Below, piece by piece: positions 15,559 to 23,780 of a stretch of DNA of 64,000 nt. This DNA is from Pseudomonas sp. LFM046 (GTDB taxonomy: Bacteria > Pseudomonadota > Gammaproteobacteria > Pseudomonadales > Pseudomonadaceae). The notes beneath the pieces were generated by a model, which saw only the letters and a list, made by a program, of their open reading frames with translations, did not search any database and was not told the origin of the DNA. Position 1 is the first letter of the stretch, and each line of letters starts with the position of its first letter. The stretch is from contig NZ_JYKO02000001.1 of NCBI RefSeq assembly GCF_000949385.2, forward strand, positions 4,234,222 to 4,298,221. The letters run 5' to 3'. A program made the position numbers and the translations under genes.

Positions 15559-16806
15559 ATGTCCGAACCCCGTCCCTGGCCCGCCGCCATCCGCGCCCTG
15601 CGCCACCGCAACTTCCGCCTGTACTTCGCCGGCCAGGCCATTTCCACCCTGGGCAGTTGGCTGCAGCAGGTGGCGCTGGCCTGGTTGATCTACCGCCTCA
15701 CCGGCTCCGCGGCGCTGCTGGGCGTCACCACCTTTGCCTCATTGCTGCCGCAGTTGCTGGTAGGCCCGCTGGCCGGGGCCTGGATCGACCGCCACGACAA
15801 ACGCCGCCTACTGATCGGCGTGCAGGGCCTGCTCGGCCTGCAGGCCGTGGTTCTGGCGGGGCTGACGGCGACCGGGCTGATCGGCCCGACGCTGATCGTC
15901 GCCATGGCCGCCCTGCTTGGCGTGCTCAACGCCTTCGACACACCGCTGCGCCAATCCCTGCTGAGCCAGTTCGTCAGCGGCAAGGAGGACCTGCCCAACG
16001 CCCTGGCGCTGAACGCGATGCTGTTCAACTGCTCGCGCTTCATCGGCCCGCCGCTGGCCGGCCTGCTGCTGGGTTTCACCAGCGAGGCCGCCTGCTTCGC
16101 CCTCAACGCCCTCTCCTATCTGGGCCTTGCCGCCGGGCTGCTGGTAATCCGCATGGCCCCCACGCCGCGCGCCCAGGGCTCCACCAGCGATGTGTTCCGC
16201 GAGGGCCTGCGCTACATCGCCGGCCGCCCGCCGATCCGCCTGATGATGACCAGCGTGCTGGTGGTCAACCTCACCGCCTCCAGCTACGCGGTGCTGCTGC
16301 CGGTGTTCGCCAAGGACATCTTCGCCGGCGACGCGCGCACCCTCGGTTGGCTCTGGGGCGCCGCCGGCCTGGGCTCGCTGCTGGGCACGGCATTTCTCGC
16401 CAATCGCCATGCCCTGCCGGGCCTGGTGAACAGCATCATGGCCTGCGCCCTGGCCGGCGGCGCCGGACTGCTGGCCTTCGCCGCCAGCGACGCACTGGCG
16501 CTGTCGCTGATGGCCATGGCCGTGCTCGGCTTCGCCATCACCAACTGCAACGTCGGCACCAACATCCTCTTGCAGAGCCTGGCGCCGGAACACCTGCGCG
16601 GCCGCGTGGTGGCGCTCTACACCTCGACGCGCTTCGGCTTCGACGCCATAGGGGGCCTGCTGGTCGGCATCCTCGCCGAACACTTCGGCGCCCCCATCGC
16701 CATGACTACAGCTGGCGTGCTGCTGCTCGCCTACTGCTTCTGGTTGCTGCCACGCCAGCGCTGGCTGGGCCGGGAGATCGCCGCGACAACGGAAGGTCCG
16801 CACTGA
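15559..16806 (+). CDS. MFS transporter of the EntS-like (MFS_3) group
   Basis: The 415-residue protein has about 12 membrane helices and the MFS_3 pattern: an N-terminal LRHRNFRLYFAGQAISTLGSWLQQVALAWLIY-type region (positions 15-45), the loop WIDRHDKRRLLIG, and LAPEHLRGRVVALYT in the second half. Relatives export siderophores or small aromatics; the substrate here is unknown. It follows moaE by about 100 bases on the same strand but has its own inverted repeat upstream. An export or product-efflux role within the aromatic island is a guess from context. Confidence 0.82.
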   Translation: MSEPRPWPAAIRALRHRNFRLYFAGQAISTLGSWLQQVALAWLIYRLTGSAALLGVTTFASLLPQLLVGPLAGAWIDRHDKRRLLIGVQGLLGLQAVVLAGLTATGLIGPTLIVAMAALLGVLNAFDTPLRQSLLSQFVSGKEDLPNALALNAMLFNCSRFIGPPLAGLLLGFTSEAACFALNALSYLGLAAGLLVIRMAPTPRAQGSTSDVFREGLRYIAGRPPIRLMMTSVLVVNLTASSYAVLLPVFAKDIFAGDARTLGWLWGAAGLGSLLGTAFLANRHALPGLVNSIMACALAGGAGLLAFAASDALALSLMAMAVLGFAITNCNVGTNILLQSLAPEHLRGRVVALYTSTRFGFDAIGGLLVGILAEHFGAPIAMTTAGVLLLAYCFWLLPRQRWLGREIAATTEGPH

Positions 16807-16840
16807 TCCTGTCGTGCATTAGCCAGGGCAGTGTCTGTGA

Positions 16841-16855
16841 GGGCGAATTCATTCG
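16841..16855. repeat. Intergenic repeat fragment, GAATTCATTCG family, copy 2
   Basis: GGGCGAATTCATTCG matches the core found at 1611 and 52159 but lacks the partner arm. It overlaps the stop codon (TGA at 16849-16851) of the minus-strand Bcr-type gene, so the repeat has contributed the final bases of that gene. Confidence 0.5.
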
Positions 16856-18060
16856 GGAGCGGCAGCCACCACCCGCCGCGAGCGAACGGCCAGGCGTAGC
16901 GCGAGGAAGGAGCCTGCACCGCAGAGCGCGATGATCAGGCTCATGGGCATGGGCGAGCCGTCATGCAGCACGCCCACCAGGAAGCTGGCCAGGGCGCCGA
17001 GACCGAACTGCCCGGCCACCGCCAGGGCTGCGGCGGCGCCGGCACGTTGTGGGAAAAGCGCCATCAGGCTGGCGATGGCGTTGGCGCCGAGCATCCCGGT
17101 GACGCAGACAAACAGCAGCAGCGCCAGTGCAATGGCCGGCCAGCCGGACGCCGGCAAGCTAGCCGCCAGCAACAGCCCCAGTCCGGCCAGAGCCGACACT
17201 TGGGAACCCCGACGCAGCATGGCTTCGGGGCCTAGACGTCCCACCAGGCGGGCGTTGAGGAAAGTGGCGACTATCACCCCGGCGATATTGGCGCCGAACA
17301 GCAGCGCGTATTGCTGCGGGCTGAAGCCGAAATGCTCGATGAAGACGAAGGGCGAGCCGGTGATGTAGGCGAACATCCCGGCGAAGGACAGCTCCATGCA
17401 CAGCATCAGACCCACCGCCCGTGGGTTGCCGAGGATCGCGAAATACGCGGCGAAGGCGCTGCCCAGGGAATGTCCGCGCGCCTCGCCACAGTGGGTTTCC
17501 GGCACCCGCAGCCAGACCGCCAGGCCGCACAGCGCGGCGAAGCCCTGCAGGCCGATGAAGATCGATCGCCAGCCGGCCAGTTCCATCAGGTAGCTGCCCA
17601 GCAGGGGCGCCACCAGCGTGGCGAGCATGGTCACCAGATGCATCAGCGACAGCACCCGCGCCGCCTGTTGCAAGGGGAAGAGGTCACGGACGATGGCCCG
17701 CGCCAATACCGAGGCAGCGGCGCCACCCAGGGCCTGAAGGCCACGCCACAGGAGCAGCTGGTCGGCACTGGCGGCCCACGAGCAGCCAACGCTGGCGACC
17801 ACGTACAAGGCGATGCCGCCGAGCAGCAGGGGGCGACGGCCGAAGCGATCCGACAGCGGACCGTAGAACAACATGCCGATGCACAGCCCCACCAGGAACA
17901 CGCTGATGCTGTGCTGCACCTGGGCATCGCTCGCCGCCAGCTCCCGCGCCAGCGCGGGCAGGCTGGGCAGGTACATGTCGATGGACAGGGGCGCAAAGGC
18001 CACCAGGGCAGCCAGAAGAATGATCAGGCCTCGGCCGGCCTGTGGGGCGTGCTGGGACAT
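16849..18060 (-). CDS. Bcr/CflA-family MFS efflux protein
   Basis: The 403-residue protein has 12 predicted membrane helices. It shows Bcr/CflA drug-resistance features: FAPLSIDMYLPSLPALARELAAS near residue 25, the MFS loop GPLSDRFGRRPLLLGG, and a conserved ARAIVRDLF in helix 4. These are proton-driven exporters of drugs or small metabolites. It lies 52 bases past the TRAP large-permease gene on the same strand, so it may be cotranscribed with dctPQM. Its last codons lie in a dispersed repeat. Confidence 0.85.
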   Translation of the reverse strand: MSQHAPQAGRGLIILLAALVAFAPLSIDMYLPSLPALARELAASDAQVQHSISVFLVGLCIGMLFYGPLSDRFGRRPLLLGGIALYVVASVGCSWAASADQLLLWRGLQALGGAAASVLARAIVRDLFPLQQAARVLSLMHLVTMLATLVAPLLGSYLMELAGWRSIFIGLQGFAALCGLAVWLRVPETHCGEARGHSLGSAFAAYFAILGNPRAVGLMLCMELSFAGMFAYITGSPFVFIEHFGFSPQQYALLFGANIAGVIVATFLNARLVGRLGPEAMLRRGSQVSALAGLGLLLAASLPASGWPAIALALLLFVCVTGMLGANAIASLMALFPQRAGAAAALAVAGQFGLGALASFLVGVLHDGSPMPMSLIIALCGAGSFLALRLAVRSRRVVAAAPE

Positions 18061-18112
18061 GGGGACTCCGCAACAGCAGGAAAGGCACGGGCCGCACGGC
18101 GGCCCGCGAAGA

Positions 18113-19435
18113 TCAAAGGCTCAATAGCCAGAGGCACACGCCGGGGAACGCGACCAGCAGGACGATGCGCAGTAGGTCGGAGGCGAGGAACGGCAGCACG
18201 CCCTTGGCGGTTTCAAGGTAAGGCACGTCGCGCGCCACCTTGTTGACGATGAACAGGTTCATGCCCAGCGGCGGGTGGATAAGCCCGATCTCCACCACCA
18301 TCAGCGCGAGGATGCCGAACCAGATGGACTTCTGGACTTCGGTGAGGCCATAGAAATCCAGCCCCATGATGACCGGGTAGAAGATCGGAATGGTCAGCAG
18401 GATCATCGCCAGGGAGTCCATCACGCAGCCCAGCAGCAGATACAGCAGCAGGATCGCGCAGAGCACCAGCATGGGCGCGAGTCCGCTCTGCTTGACCCAT
18501 TCGGCCAGCTCGGTGGGCATCTGGGTCAGCGCCAGGCCCGAGTTGAGCAGGTCGGCGCCGAGCAACACGAGGAAGATCATCGCGGAGGTTTCAGCCGTGC
18601 CCAGCAGGCTGAGGCGCAATCCAGCTCCGCGCATGCCTCCCTGGAAGAACGCCAGCAGGCCGCACGCCGCCGCGCCGATGGAAGCAGCCTCGGTGGGGTT
18701 GGCCCAACCGCCGTAGATGCCGACGATCACCACCAGGAACACTCCCAGTACCGGCAGTACCTGAAGGAACGCCTTGAAACGCTCGGCGGCGCTGGCCGGT
18801 TCGCTGCGGGTGTGGCCCTCCGGCTCCCGCGACACCATCAGGCGTACGACGATCAGATAGCCCACCGCCGCCAGCAGGCCCGGCACCACGGCGGCGACGA
18901 ACAGCTTGGCGATGGATTCCTGGGTCAGCACCGCATAGATGATCAACGGCACCGACGGCGGGATGAGGATGCCCAGGGTGCCGCCCGCCGCCACGGTGGC
19001 GGTAGCCAGGCGCCCGGAATAGTTGTGCCGGCGCAGCTCCGGCAGCGCCACCTGGCTCATGGTGGCGGAAGTGGCCAGCGACGAACCGCATATGGCCCCG
19101 AAGCCGGCACAGGCGCCGATGGCGGACATGCCGATTCCGCCGCGCAGGTGGCCGACGAAGGCTGCGGCGCAACGGAAAATCGCCCTGGACAGGCCGCCAT
19201 GGGTGGCGAACTGCCCCATCAGCACGAACAGCGGAATCACCGCCAGGTCGTAGTTGGAGAGGCGTGACCAGGCCAGGTTGTTGAGGCTGAACAGCAGCGC
19301 GGAGAAGTCGCCATCGTTCACCGCGAGGAAGCACAGGGCGCCACCCACCATCATGGTCAGGCCGATGTGCACGCGCAGCACCAGCAGGGTGAAGGTGACG
19401 GCCAGTGCCAGCAGGCCGAGACTGAGACCGCTCAT
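18113..19435 (-). CDS. dctM: TRAP transporter large membrane subunit (DctM)
   Basis: Starting at ATG 19435 (ATGA overlap with the dctQ stop), the protein has 440 residues and about 12 membrane helices. It carries the TRAP DctM signatures: GGTLGILIPPSVPLIIYAVL near residue 150 and FILVLLG-like regions, with GLIHPPLGMNLF near the C-terminus. It forms the ion-coupled channel with DctQ and works with the periplasmic binding protein encoded upstream. The longer frame to 19531 has no ribosome-binding site. Confidence 0.92.
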   Translation of the reverse strand: MSGLSLGLLALAVTFTLLVLRVHIGLTMMVGGALCFLAVNDGDFSALLFSLNNLAWSRLSNYDLAVIPLFVLMGQFATHGGLSRAIFRCAAAFVGHLRGGIGMSAIGACAGFGAICGSSLATSATMSQVALPELRRHNYSGRLATATVAAGGTLGILIPPSVPLIIYAVLTQESIAKLFVAAVVPGLLAAVGYLIVVRLMVSREPEGHTRSEPASAAERFKAFLQVLPVLGVFLVVIVGIYGGWANPTEAASIGAAACGLLAFFQGGMRGAGLRLSLLGTAETSAMIFLVLLGADLLNSGLALTQMPTELAEWVKQSGLAPMLVLCAILLLYLLLGCVMDSLAMILLTIPIFYPVIMGLDFYGLTEVQKSIWFGILALMVVEIGLIHPPLGMNLFIVNKVARDVPYLETAKGVLPFLASDLLRIVLLVAFPGVCLWLLSL

Positions 19436-19962
19436 GGACGTTGCTCCCGGAAAAAGCATTGGCAGGTTCGGGCTCCGGCGGTGACCGCCAGCAGCAGGAG
19501 GCTCGGGACGATGCCCAGCAGCGGTATCCACAGCGGCACCGAGAGCAGCGTGGAGACTTCGCCGTATTCATGGCTTTCCAGCACCTGCAAGCCGGTTCGC
19601 CAGGCCAGTACCAGCGCAATCAGCAGGCATAGGAAGTGGGCAGCGGCATCCAGCCAGGCCTGGACCCGTACCGGCAATTTCAGGGTGAAGGCGTCCACCT
19701 TGATGTGCTGGCCGCGCAGTTCGCAGAGCGGCAGGAACGCCGCGATGGCGACCGCCGCGCCGATTTCCATGATTTCGATATCACCCTGGATGGGCGTAGC
19801 GAACAGCTTGCGGCCGATGATGGAGACCATGGACATGGCCACCAGAGCCAGCAGGATGCAGCCGCCACCCAGGGCGAAACCCTGGGCGGTACGCTGCAGT
19901 GCGCGGCTGGCCAGGCCAGCCCCCTCGGCGGGGGAAGACTCGAAGGACAAGGACTCGTTCAT
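19432..19962 (-). CDS. dctQ: TRAP transporter small membrane subunit (DctQ)
   Basis: This 176-residue protein has four hydrophobic segments, the standard DctQ layout. Typical sequence includes GQHIKVDAFTLKLPVRVQAWLD, the conserved loop between helices 2 and 3. It overlaps dctM by 4 bases and follows dctP with only a few bases between, giving the order dctP-dctQ-dctM on the minus strand. It bridges the binding protein and DctM at the inner membrane. Confidence 0.9.
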   Translation of the reverse strand: MNESLSFESSPAEGAGLASRALQRTAQGFALGGGCILLALVAMSMVSIIGRKLFATPIQGDIEIMEIGAAVAIAAFLPLCELRGQHIKVDAFTLKLPVRVQAWLDAAAHFLCLLIALVLAWRTGLQVLESHEYGEVSTLLSVPLWIPLLGIVPSLLLLAVTAGARTCQCFFREQRP

Positions 19963-19968
19963 GATCGA

Positions 19969-20991
19969 TCACCGGGCGTTACTGGAGAGCGACCGGGCGC
20001 CTTCGAGCAGCGCCTTGCCGTCGAGCCCTTTTTCCGTGACGGCAGCAGCCCAGGCATCGGCCACCGGCGCGGCGGCCTGGCGCATGGCGCCATAGGCGCT
20101 TTCGTCGATGGCGACGATCTGTTCGGAGGGCGTGCGGGTGCGGGCGTCGTCCAGGGCCTTGTCCCAAGCGGTGGCAAAGCGCTGGTTCAAGACCGGGCCG
20201 CTGTTGCGTTCGATGATGGCGCGCAGGTCCTCGGGCAGGCTGTTGAACTTGCGCTCGTTCATCAGCATCGCCAGCACGGTGTAGGAGAAGGCCGGCTGGC
20301 CGGTGGGAGTGGCCGAGTGGTGATCGGTGACCTCGTCCAGCTTCGTCGGCGGCACCACTTCCCAGGAGGCCAGCGCACCATCCACCACCCCCTTGGAGAT
20401 GGATTCGGTCATCTGCGCCGGCGGCATGCTCACCGGGGTGGCACCGAGGGTCTTCACCAGACTTGCAGCGGTACGGCTGGACACCCGCAACTTGAGGTTC
20501 TTCAGGTCGTCCAGGGTCGCCACGCCCTTGCCACGTGTGTGGATATCCATGCCGCCATCACCGTGCACCGACAGCACCTTGTAGCCCTTGAAGTCGTCCC
20601 GGGCGTACTGCTCGTAGTACTGCCAGATGATCGGGTTACTGGCCTTCGCCCCGGCCGGCAGCATGAACGGCAACTCCATGGCCTCCATGCGCGGGAACTT
20701 GCCCGCCGAATACGCGGGCGCAGTCCAGACGATGTCGGCGACGCCATTGCGCGCCATGTCTGCCAGCTTGGCCGGGGTCCCGCCCAGTTGCATCGAGGGG
20801 TAGAACTGGCACTTCAGGCGGCCGGCGGACTCGCTGGTGAGCTGCTGGCACCAGGGTTCGATGATGTTGCGCTGGGCATTGGAGTTGGCCGGCAGGAAGT
20901 GCGCGACCTTGAGGGTGTAGCTCTGCTCCGCGAGCGCCGTGGACGCTGAACAGGCAGCGGCGAAGAGGATGGCAAGCCTGGAGATCTTCAT
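19969..20991 (-). CDS. dctP: TRAP transporter periplasmic solute-binding protein (DctP)
   Basis: The 340-residue protein has a signal peptide cleaved near ALA-EQ at residue 21. The DctP-type body includes LKVAHFLPANSNAQRNII, the conserved LKLRVSSRTAASLVKTLGATPV containing the carboxylate-binding Arg, and VDGALASWEVVP. TRAP systems take up organic acids with sodium. Its place between the hydroxylase genes and the meta operon, next to hpaA and with operator-like repeats upstream, suggests it imports 4-hydroxyphenylacetate or a related aromatic acid. That substrate is inferred; E. coli uses an MFS protein (HpaX) for this task. Confidence 0.88.
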   Translation of the reverse strand: MKISRLAILFAAACSASTALAEQSYTLKVAHFLPANSNAQRNIIEPWCQQLTSESAGRLKCQFYPSMQLGGTPAKLADMARNGVADIVWTAPAYSAGKFPRMEAMELPFMLPAGAKASNPIIWQYYEQYARDDFKGYKVLSVHGDGGMDIHTRGKGVATLDDLKNLKLRVSSRTAASLVKTLGATPVSMPPAQMTESISKGVVDGALASWEVVPPTKLDEVTDHHSATPTGQPAFSYTVLAMLMNERKFNSLPEDLRAIIERNSGPVLNQRFATAWDKALDDARTRTPSEQIVAIDESAYGAMRQAAAPVADAWAAAVTEKGLDGKALLEGARSLSSNAR

Positions 20992-21050
20992 TGGAGTGGG
21001 CCTCGTTGTTCTTGTAGTTGCGGGTTGAGCAATCGGGCGACAGTCGATTC

Positions 21051-21085
21051 GTTAACATATTCAGAATATCATTAACAAATTAACG
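21051..21085. promoter_or_regulatory. Tandem candidate HpaR operators upstream of dctP
   Basis: GTTAACATAT (21051) and ATTAACAAATTAACG (21071-21085) lie 60-95 bases upstream of the dctP start. The two start 20 bases apart, exactly as in the pair before hpaG1 (22221 and 22241), and the second units differ by only one or two bases. Sequence match is direct; HpaR binding is inferred. Confidence 0.55.
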
Positions 21086-21210
21086 TTTTGCCCGTGACTG
21101 TCAACCGTGGACAACTGCAATGACCCGCTCCGGTTACCCAGCTCAAAGAAAAAACTCAAAGAATCAATAAATTGCGATCGACGAAGGACAGCCGGTCGGG
21201 AAATCCGGCC

Positions 21211-21227
21211 TGGCAGAGAGAGACAAG
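21211..21227. promoter_or_regulatory. Candidate FeaR-type site between hpaA and dctP
   Basis: TGGCA-N8-CAAG, matching the motif at 11550 and near 10709, lies just past the hpaA stop and about 220 bases upstream of dctP. Only one clear copy is present here. Confidence 0.3.
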
Positions 21228-21234
21228 ACAGCAG

Positions 21235-22152
21235 TCAGCGCCAGGAGTCTTCCTTGTCCGCCGCCCGGCGCTGGCGATATTCCCCGGGGGACATGCCCGC
21301 ATTACGCGCGAAGAAGCGGCTGAAATAGGCTGGGTCCTTGAAGCCCAGCAAGTAGCAGATCTCGTTGGATGAGCTGCCGGTGAACAGCAGCAGGCGCTTG
21401 GCCTCCTGCATCACCCGGTCGTGGATCAGGCGCTTGGACGGCAGATCGGCGATGCGTCGGCAGATGTCGTTCAGCCGCGCCTCGGTCACGCCCATCTGGC
21501 TGGCGTACTGGCCGAGGGACCAATGCTCGCGGTAGTGGGCCTCGATCAGTCCGTTGAAGCGGTGGAACACCTGCAGGTCCTCATGGCGCGCCGGCTGCGC
21601 CTTGAGGGAGCGGGCGGAAAGCCGCAACAGGCTGATGAAGATCAGCCGGGTCAGGGCCGAGAGCGCCGCCTCGCGTCCTGGCCGCTGGGCACCGAACTCG
21701 CTGCGCAGCTGGTCGAACAGCAGGTCCAGGCGCTGCACCTCGTCGCGGTACTCCTCCCCCAGCTCGGAAAAGGCCACACACACCGGCGCAATCTGCGCTC
21801 CATCGGCCAATCCCTGCTCGGCTTCGAGCAAGGGCCAGACCAGTTGCTGACGCACGGTGAGCACATGACCGTCGGCGTCCTGCTCGGTGACGAAGGCATG
21901 GGGAATGGTGGGCGGGGTGAGGAAGAACAGCGGCCCCTCCTGACGGTATTGCTGCTCGTCGAGGTAGACCCGCACCGCTCCGCTCTTCACGTAATGGACC
22001 TGAAAAAAGCGGTCGTGGCGGTGCACCGGCATGTTGCGACCGAAGAAATCCGCCAGCTTGCCGAGGGCCTCGTAGTGCACTTCGGCATCGGCGTAACGCT
22101 GGTCGTAGACCTGTCCGATGTTGATGTTGGGAATGGGTTGGCGCTCTGCCAT
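21235..22152 (-). CDS. hpaA: HpaA, AraC-family activator of 4-hydroxyphenylacetate catabolism
   Basis: Starting at ATG 22152 after GGAGAAAGG, the protein has 305 residues. The N-terminal cupin sensor (IPNINIGQVYDQRYADAEVHYE, MPVHRHDRFFQVHYV) matches HpaA, which responds to 4-hydroxyphenylacetate. The C-terminal ~100 residues are the AraC DNA-binding domain (GQYASQMGVTEARLNDICRR, SSNEICYLLGFKDPAYFSRFF). It is divergent from the meta operon, sharing a 170-base promoter region with two operator-like repeats. In E. coli HpaA activates the hydroxylase genes; which promoters it serves here cannot be read from the sequence. Confidence 0.88.
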   Translation of the reverse strand: MAERQPIPNINIGQVYDQRYADAEVHYEALGKLADFFGRNMPVHRHDRFFQVHYVKSGAVRVYLDEQQYRQEGPLFFLTPPTIPHAFVTEQDADGHVLTVRQQLVWPLLEAEQGLADGAQIAPVCVAFSELGEEYRDEVQRLDLLFDQLRSEFGAQRPGREAALSALTRLIFISLLRLSARSLKAQPARHEDLQVFHRFNGLIEAHYREHWSLGQYASQMGVTEARLNDICRRIADLPSKRLIHDRVMQEAKRLLLFTGSSSNEICYLLGFKDPAYFSRFFARNAGMSPGEYRQRRAADKEDSWR

Positions 22153-22220
22153 GGCGACCTTTCTCCGCTGCCTTCGCACACCTTCGATGACGAAAGGCGA
22201 AGGCGCAAGGCTTGACGATC

Positions 22221-22255
22221 ATTAACATGTTAAATATAAAATTAACACATTAACG
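22221..22255. promoter_or_regulatory. Tandem candidate HpaR operators in the hpaA/hpaG1 intergenic region
   Basis: The perfect 12-base palindrome TTAACATGTTAA (22222-22233) is followed by ATTAACACATTAACG (22241-22255) with a 20-base period. They lie about 70-100 bases before hpaG1 and hpaA. HpaR is known to repress the homoprotocatechuate operon from palindromic sites in this position in E. coli, so this is the best operator candidate in the window. Confidence 0.65.
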
Positions 22256-22321
22256 AAATCCTCGTTGCGGGTGGTGCCCCTGCCACGGCCCACCCGCTTT
22301 TTTCTGCCACAGGAGACGACC

Positions 22322-22981
22322 ATGCGCCCTGCACTCGACCACGTCGCCACCGGCACCCTGTTCGGCATTGCGCTGAACTACCGGGGCCTGCTGGAGAGCC
22401 GTCTGGAGGAATTCCAGCAGCCGCCCTACCAGAAGCCGCCGGTCAAGCCGGTGCTGTTCATCAAGACCCCGAACACCCGAAATGGCCACGGCCAGCCAGT
22501 GGTCTACCCGCAAGGCGTGGAGCGCCTGCAACCGGGCCCGGCCCTCGGCGTGGTGATCGGCAAGAGCGCCAGCCGCGTACGCGCTGAGGATGCCCTGGCA
22601 CATGTGGCCGGCTACGTGATCGTCAACGAATTCAGCCTGCCGGAAGAGAGCTACTACCGCCCGGCGGTCAAGGCCAAGTGCCGCGACGGCTTCTGCCCCA
22701 TTGGCCCGGAATTTGTCCCTGCCGCCAATGTGCAGGACCCGCACGCGCTGACTCTCAAGCTCTTCGTCAACGGCGAACTGCGCCAGGAGAACAGCACCGC
22801 CAACCTGGTGCGTGGCATCCCCCAACTGATCGAGGAGATCAGCGAATTCATGACCCTGCATGAGGGCGACGTGCTGATCACCGGCACCCCGGAAGGCCGT
22901 GTCGACGTGCAACCGGGCGATGTCGTGGAAGTGGAAATCACCGGCCTCGGCCGCCTCGCCAACACCGTGGTCGCGGAATAA
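22322..22981 (+). CDS. hpaG1: HpaG1, N-terminal-type half of the HpaG bifunctional enzyme
   Basis: This 219-residue protein of the FAH fold starts at 22322 after AGGAG. It corresponds to the first half of enterobacterial HpaG, the fused decarboxylase/isomerase that acts after ring cleavage. Matching stretches include YRGLLESRLEEFQQPPY, SRVRAEDALAHVAGYVI, PEESYYRPAVKAKCRDGFCP and ITGTPEGRVDVQPGD. Compared with HpaG2 it lacks the Glu-x-Glu metal pair (PGPALGVVIGK instead of YECELVAVIGK), as I recall for the N-terminal half of E. coli HpaG. It is the first gene of a tight seven-gene operon. Confidence 0.88.
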   Translation: MRPALDHVATGTLFGIALNYRGLLESRLEEFQQPPYQKPPVKPVLFIKTPNTRNGHGQPVVYPQGVERLQPGPALGVVIGKSASRVRAEDALAHVAGYVIVNEFSLPEESYYRPAVKAKCRDGFCPIGPEFVPAANVQDPHALTLKLFVNGELRQENSTANLVRGIPQLIEEISEFMTLHEGDVLITGTPEGRVDVQPGDVVEVEITGLGRLANTVVAE

Positions 22982-22991
22982 GGAGCCCGAG

Positions 22992-23780
22992 ATGAAACAC
23001 GCACGTATCCGCTACCAGGGCGGCATCCACGCCGTGACCGTGGAAGCCGGCAATGCCGTCCGCCTCGCCGATGGCCGTCTGCTGGCCGAAGACCAGGTCG
23101 AGTGGCTGCCGCCGGCCACCGGCAGCATGTTCGCCCTGGGGCTGAACTACGCCGACCACGCCGCCGAGCTGGCCTTCAAGGCACCCACCGAGCCGCTGGC
23201 CTTCATCAAGTCGCCGGGCGCCTACACCGGCCACAACCAGGTCACCTGGCGCCCCGACAACGTCGCCTACATGCACTACGAGTGCGAGCTGGTGGCGGTG
23301 ATCGGCAAGCCGGCGCGCAACGTGAAGCGCGAAGACGCCCTCGCCTACCTGGCCGGCTACACGGTCTGCAACGACTACGCGATCCGCGACTACCTGGAGA
23401 ACTACTACCGGCCCAACCTGCGGGTGAAGAACCGCGACGCCACCACCCCGGTCGGCCCCTGGATCGTCGACGCCGCTGACGTGCCCGACCCGATGAAGTT
23501 GAAGCTGCGCACCTGGGTGAACGGCGAGCTGAAGCAGGAAGGCACCACCGCAGACATGATCTTCGACATCCCCTGCCTGATCGAATACTTCTCCAGCTTC
23601 ATGACCCTGCAGCCGGGCGACATGATCGCCACCGGCACGCCGGAGGGCCTGGCCGACGTGGTGCCGGGCGATGAAGTGGTGGTGGAAGTCGAAGGCGTGG
23701 GCCGCCTGGTCAACCGAATCGTCAGCGAAGCCGATTTCTTCGAAAGCAAGGGCTTCGCCCGCAAGCAACAAGAGGCATGA
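22992..23780 (+). CDS. hpaG2: HpaG2, 5-oxopent-3-ene-1,2,5-tricarboxylate decarboxylase / HHDD isomerase
   Basis: The 262-residue FAH-fold enzyme has the complete metal site: Glu-Cys-Glu in MHYECELVAVIGK and the Asp in NDYAIRDY, plus IATGTPEGLADVVPGDEV near the C-terminus. With HpaG1 it should decarboxylate 5-oxopent-3-ene-1,2,5-tricarboxylate and isomerise the product to 2-oxohept-3-enedioate. In E. coli the two halves are one polypeptide; here they are separate genes 10 bases apart. Its stop overlaps the hpaE start (ATGA). Confidence 0.9.
   Translation: MKHARIRYQGGIHAVTVEAGNAVRLADGRLLAEDQVEWLPPATGSMFALGLNYADHAAELAFKAPTEPLAFIKSPGAYTGHNQVTWRPDNVAYMHYECELVAVIGKPARNVKREDALAYLAGYTVCNDYAIRDYLENYYRPNLRVKNRDATTPVGPWIVDAADVPDPMKLKLRTWVNGELKQEGTTADMIFDIPCLIEYFSSFMTLQPGDMIATGTPEGLADVVPGDEVVVEVEGVGRLVNRIVSEADFFESKGFARKQQEA

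Noticed and set aside
18113-20991. C4-dicarboxylate transporter as a firm assignment
   Set aside because: DctPQM names denote the family only; context favours an aromatic acid and no dicarboxylate sensor (DctB/DctD) is adjacent.
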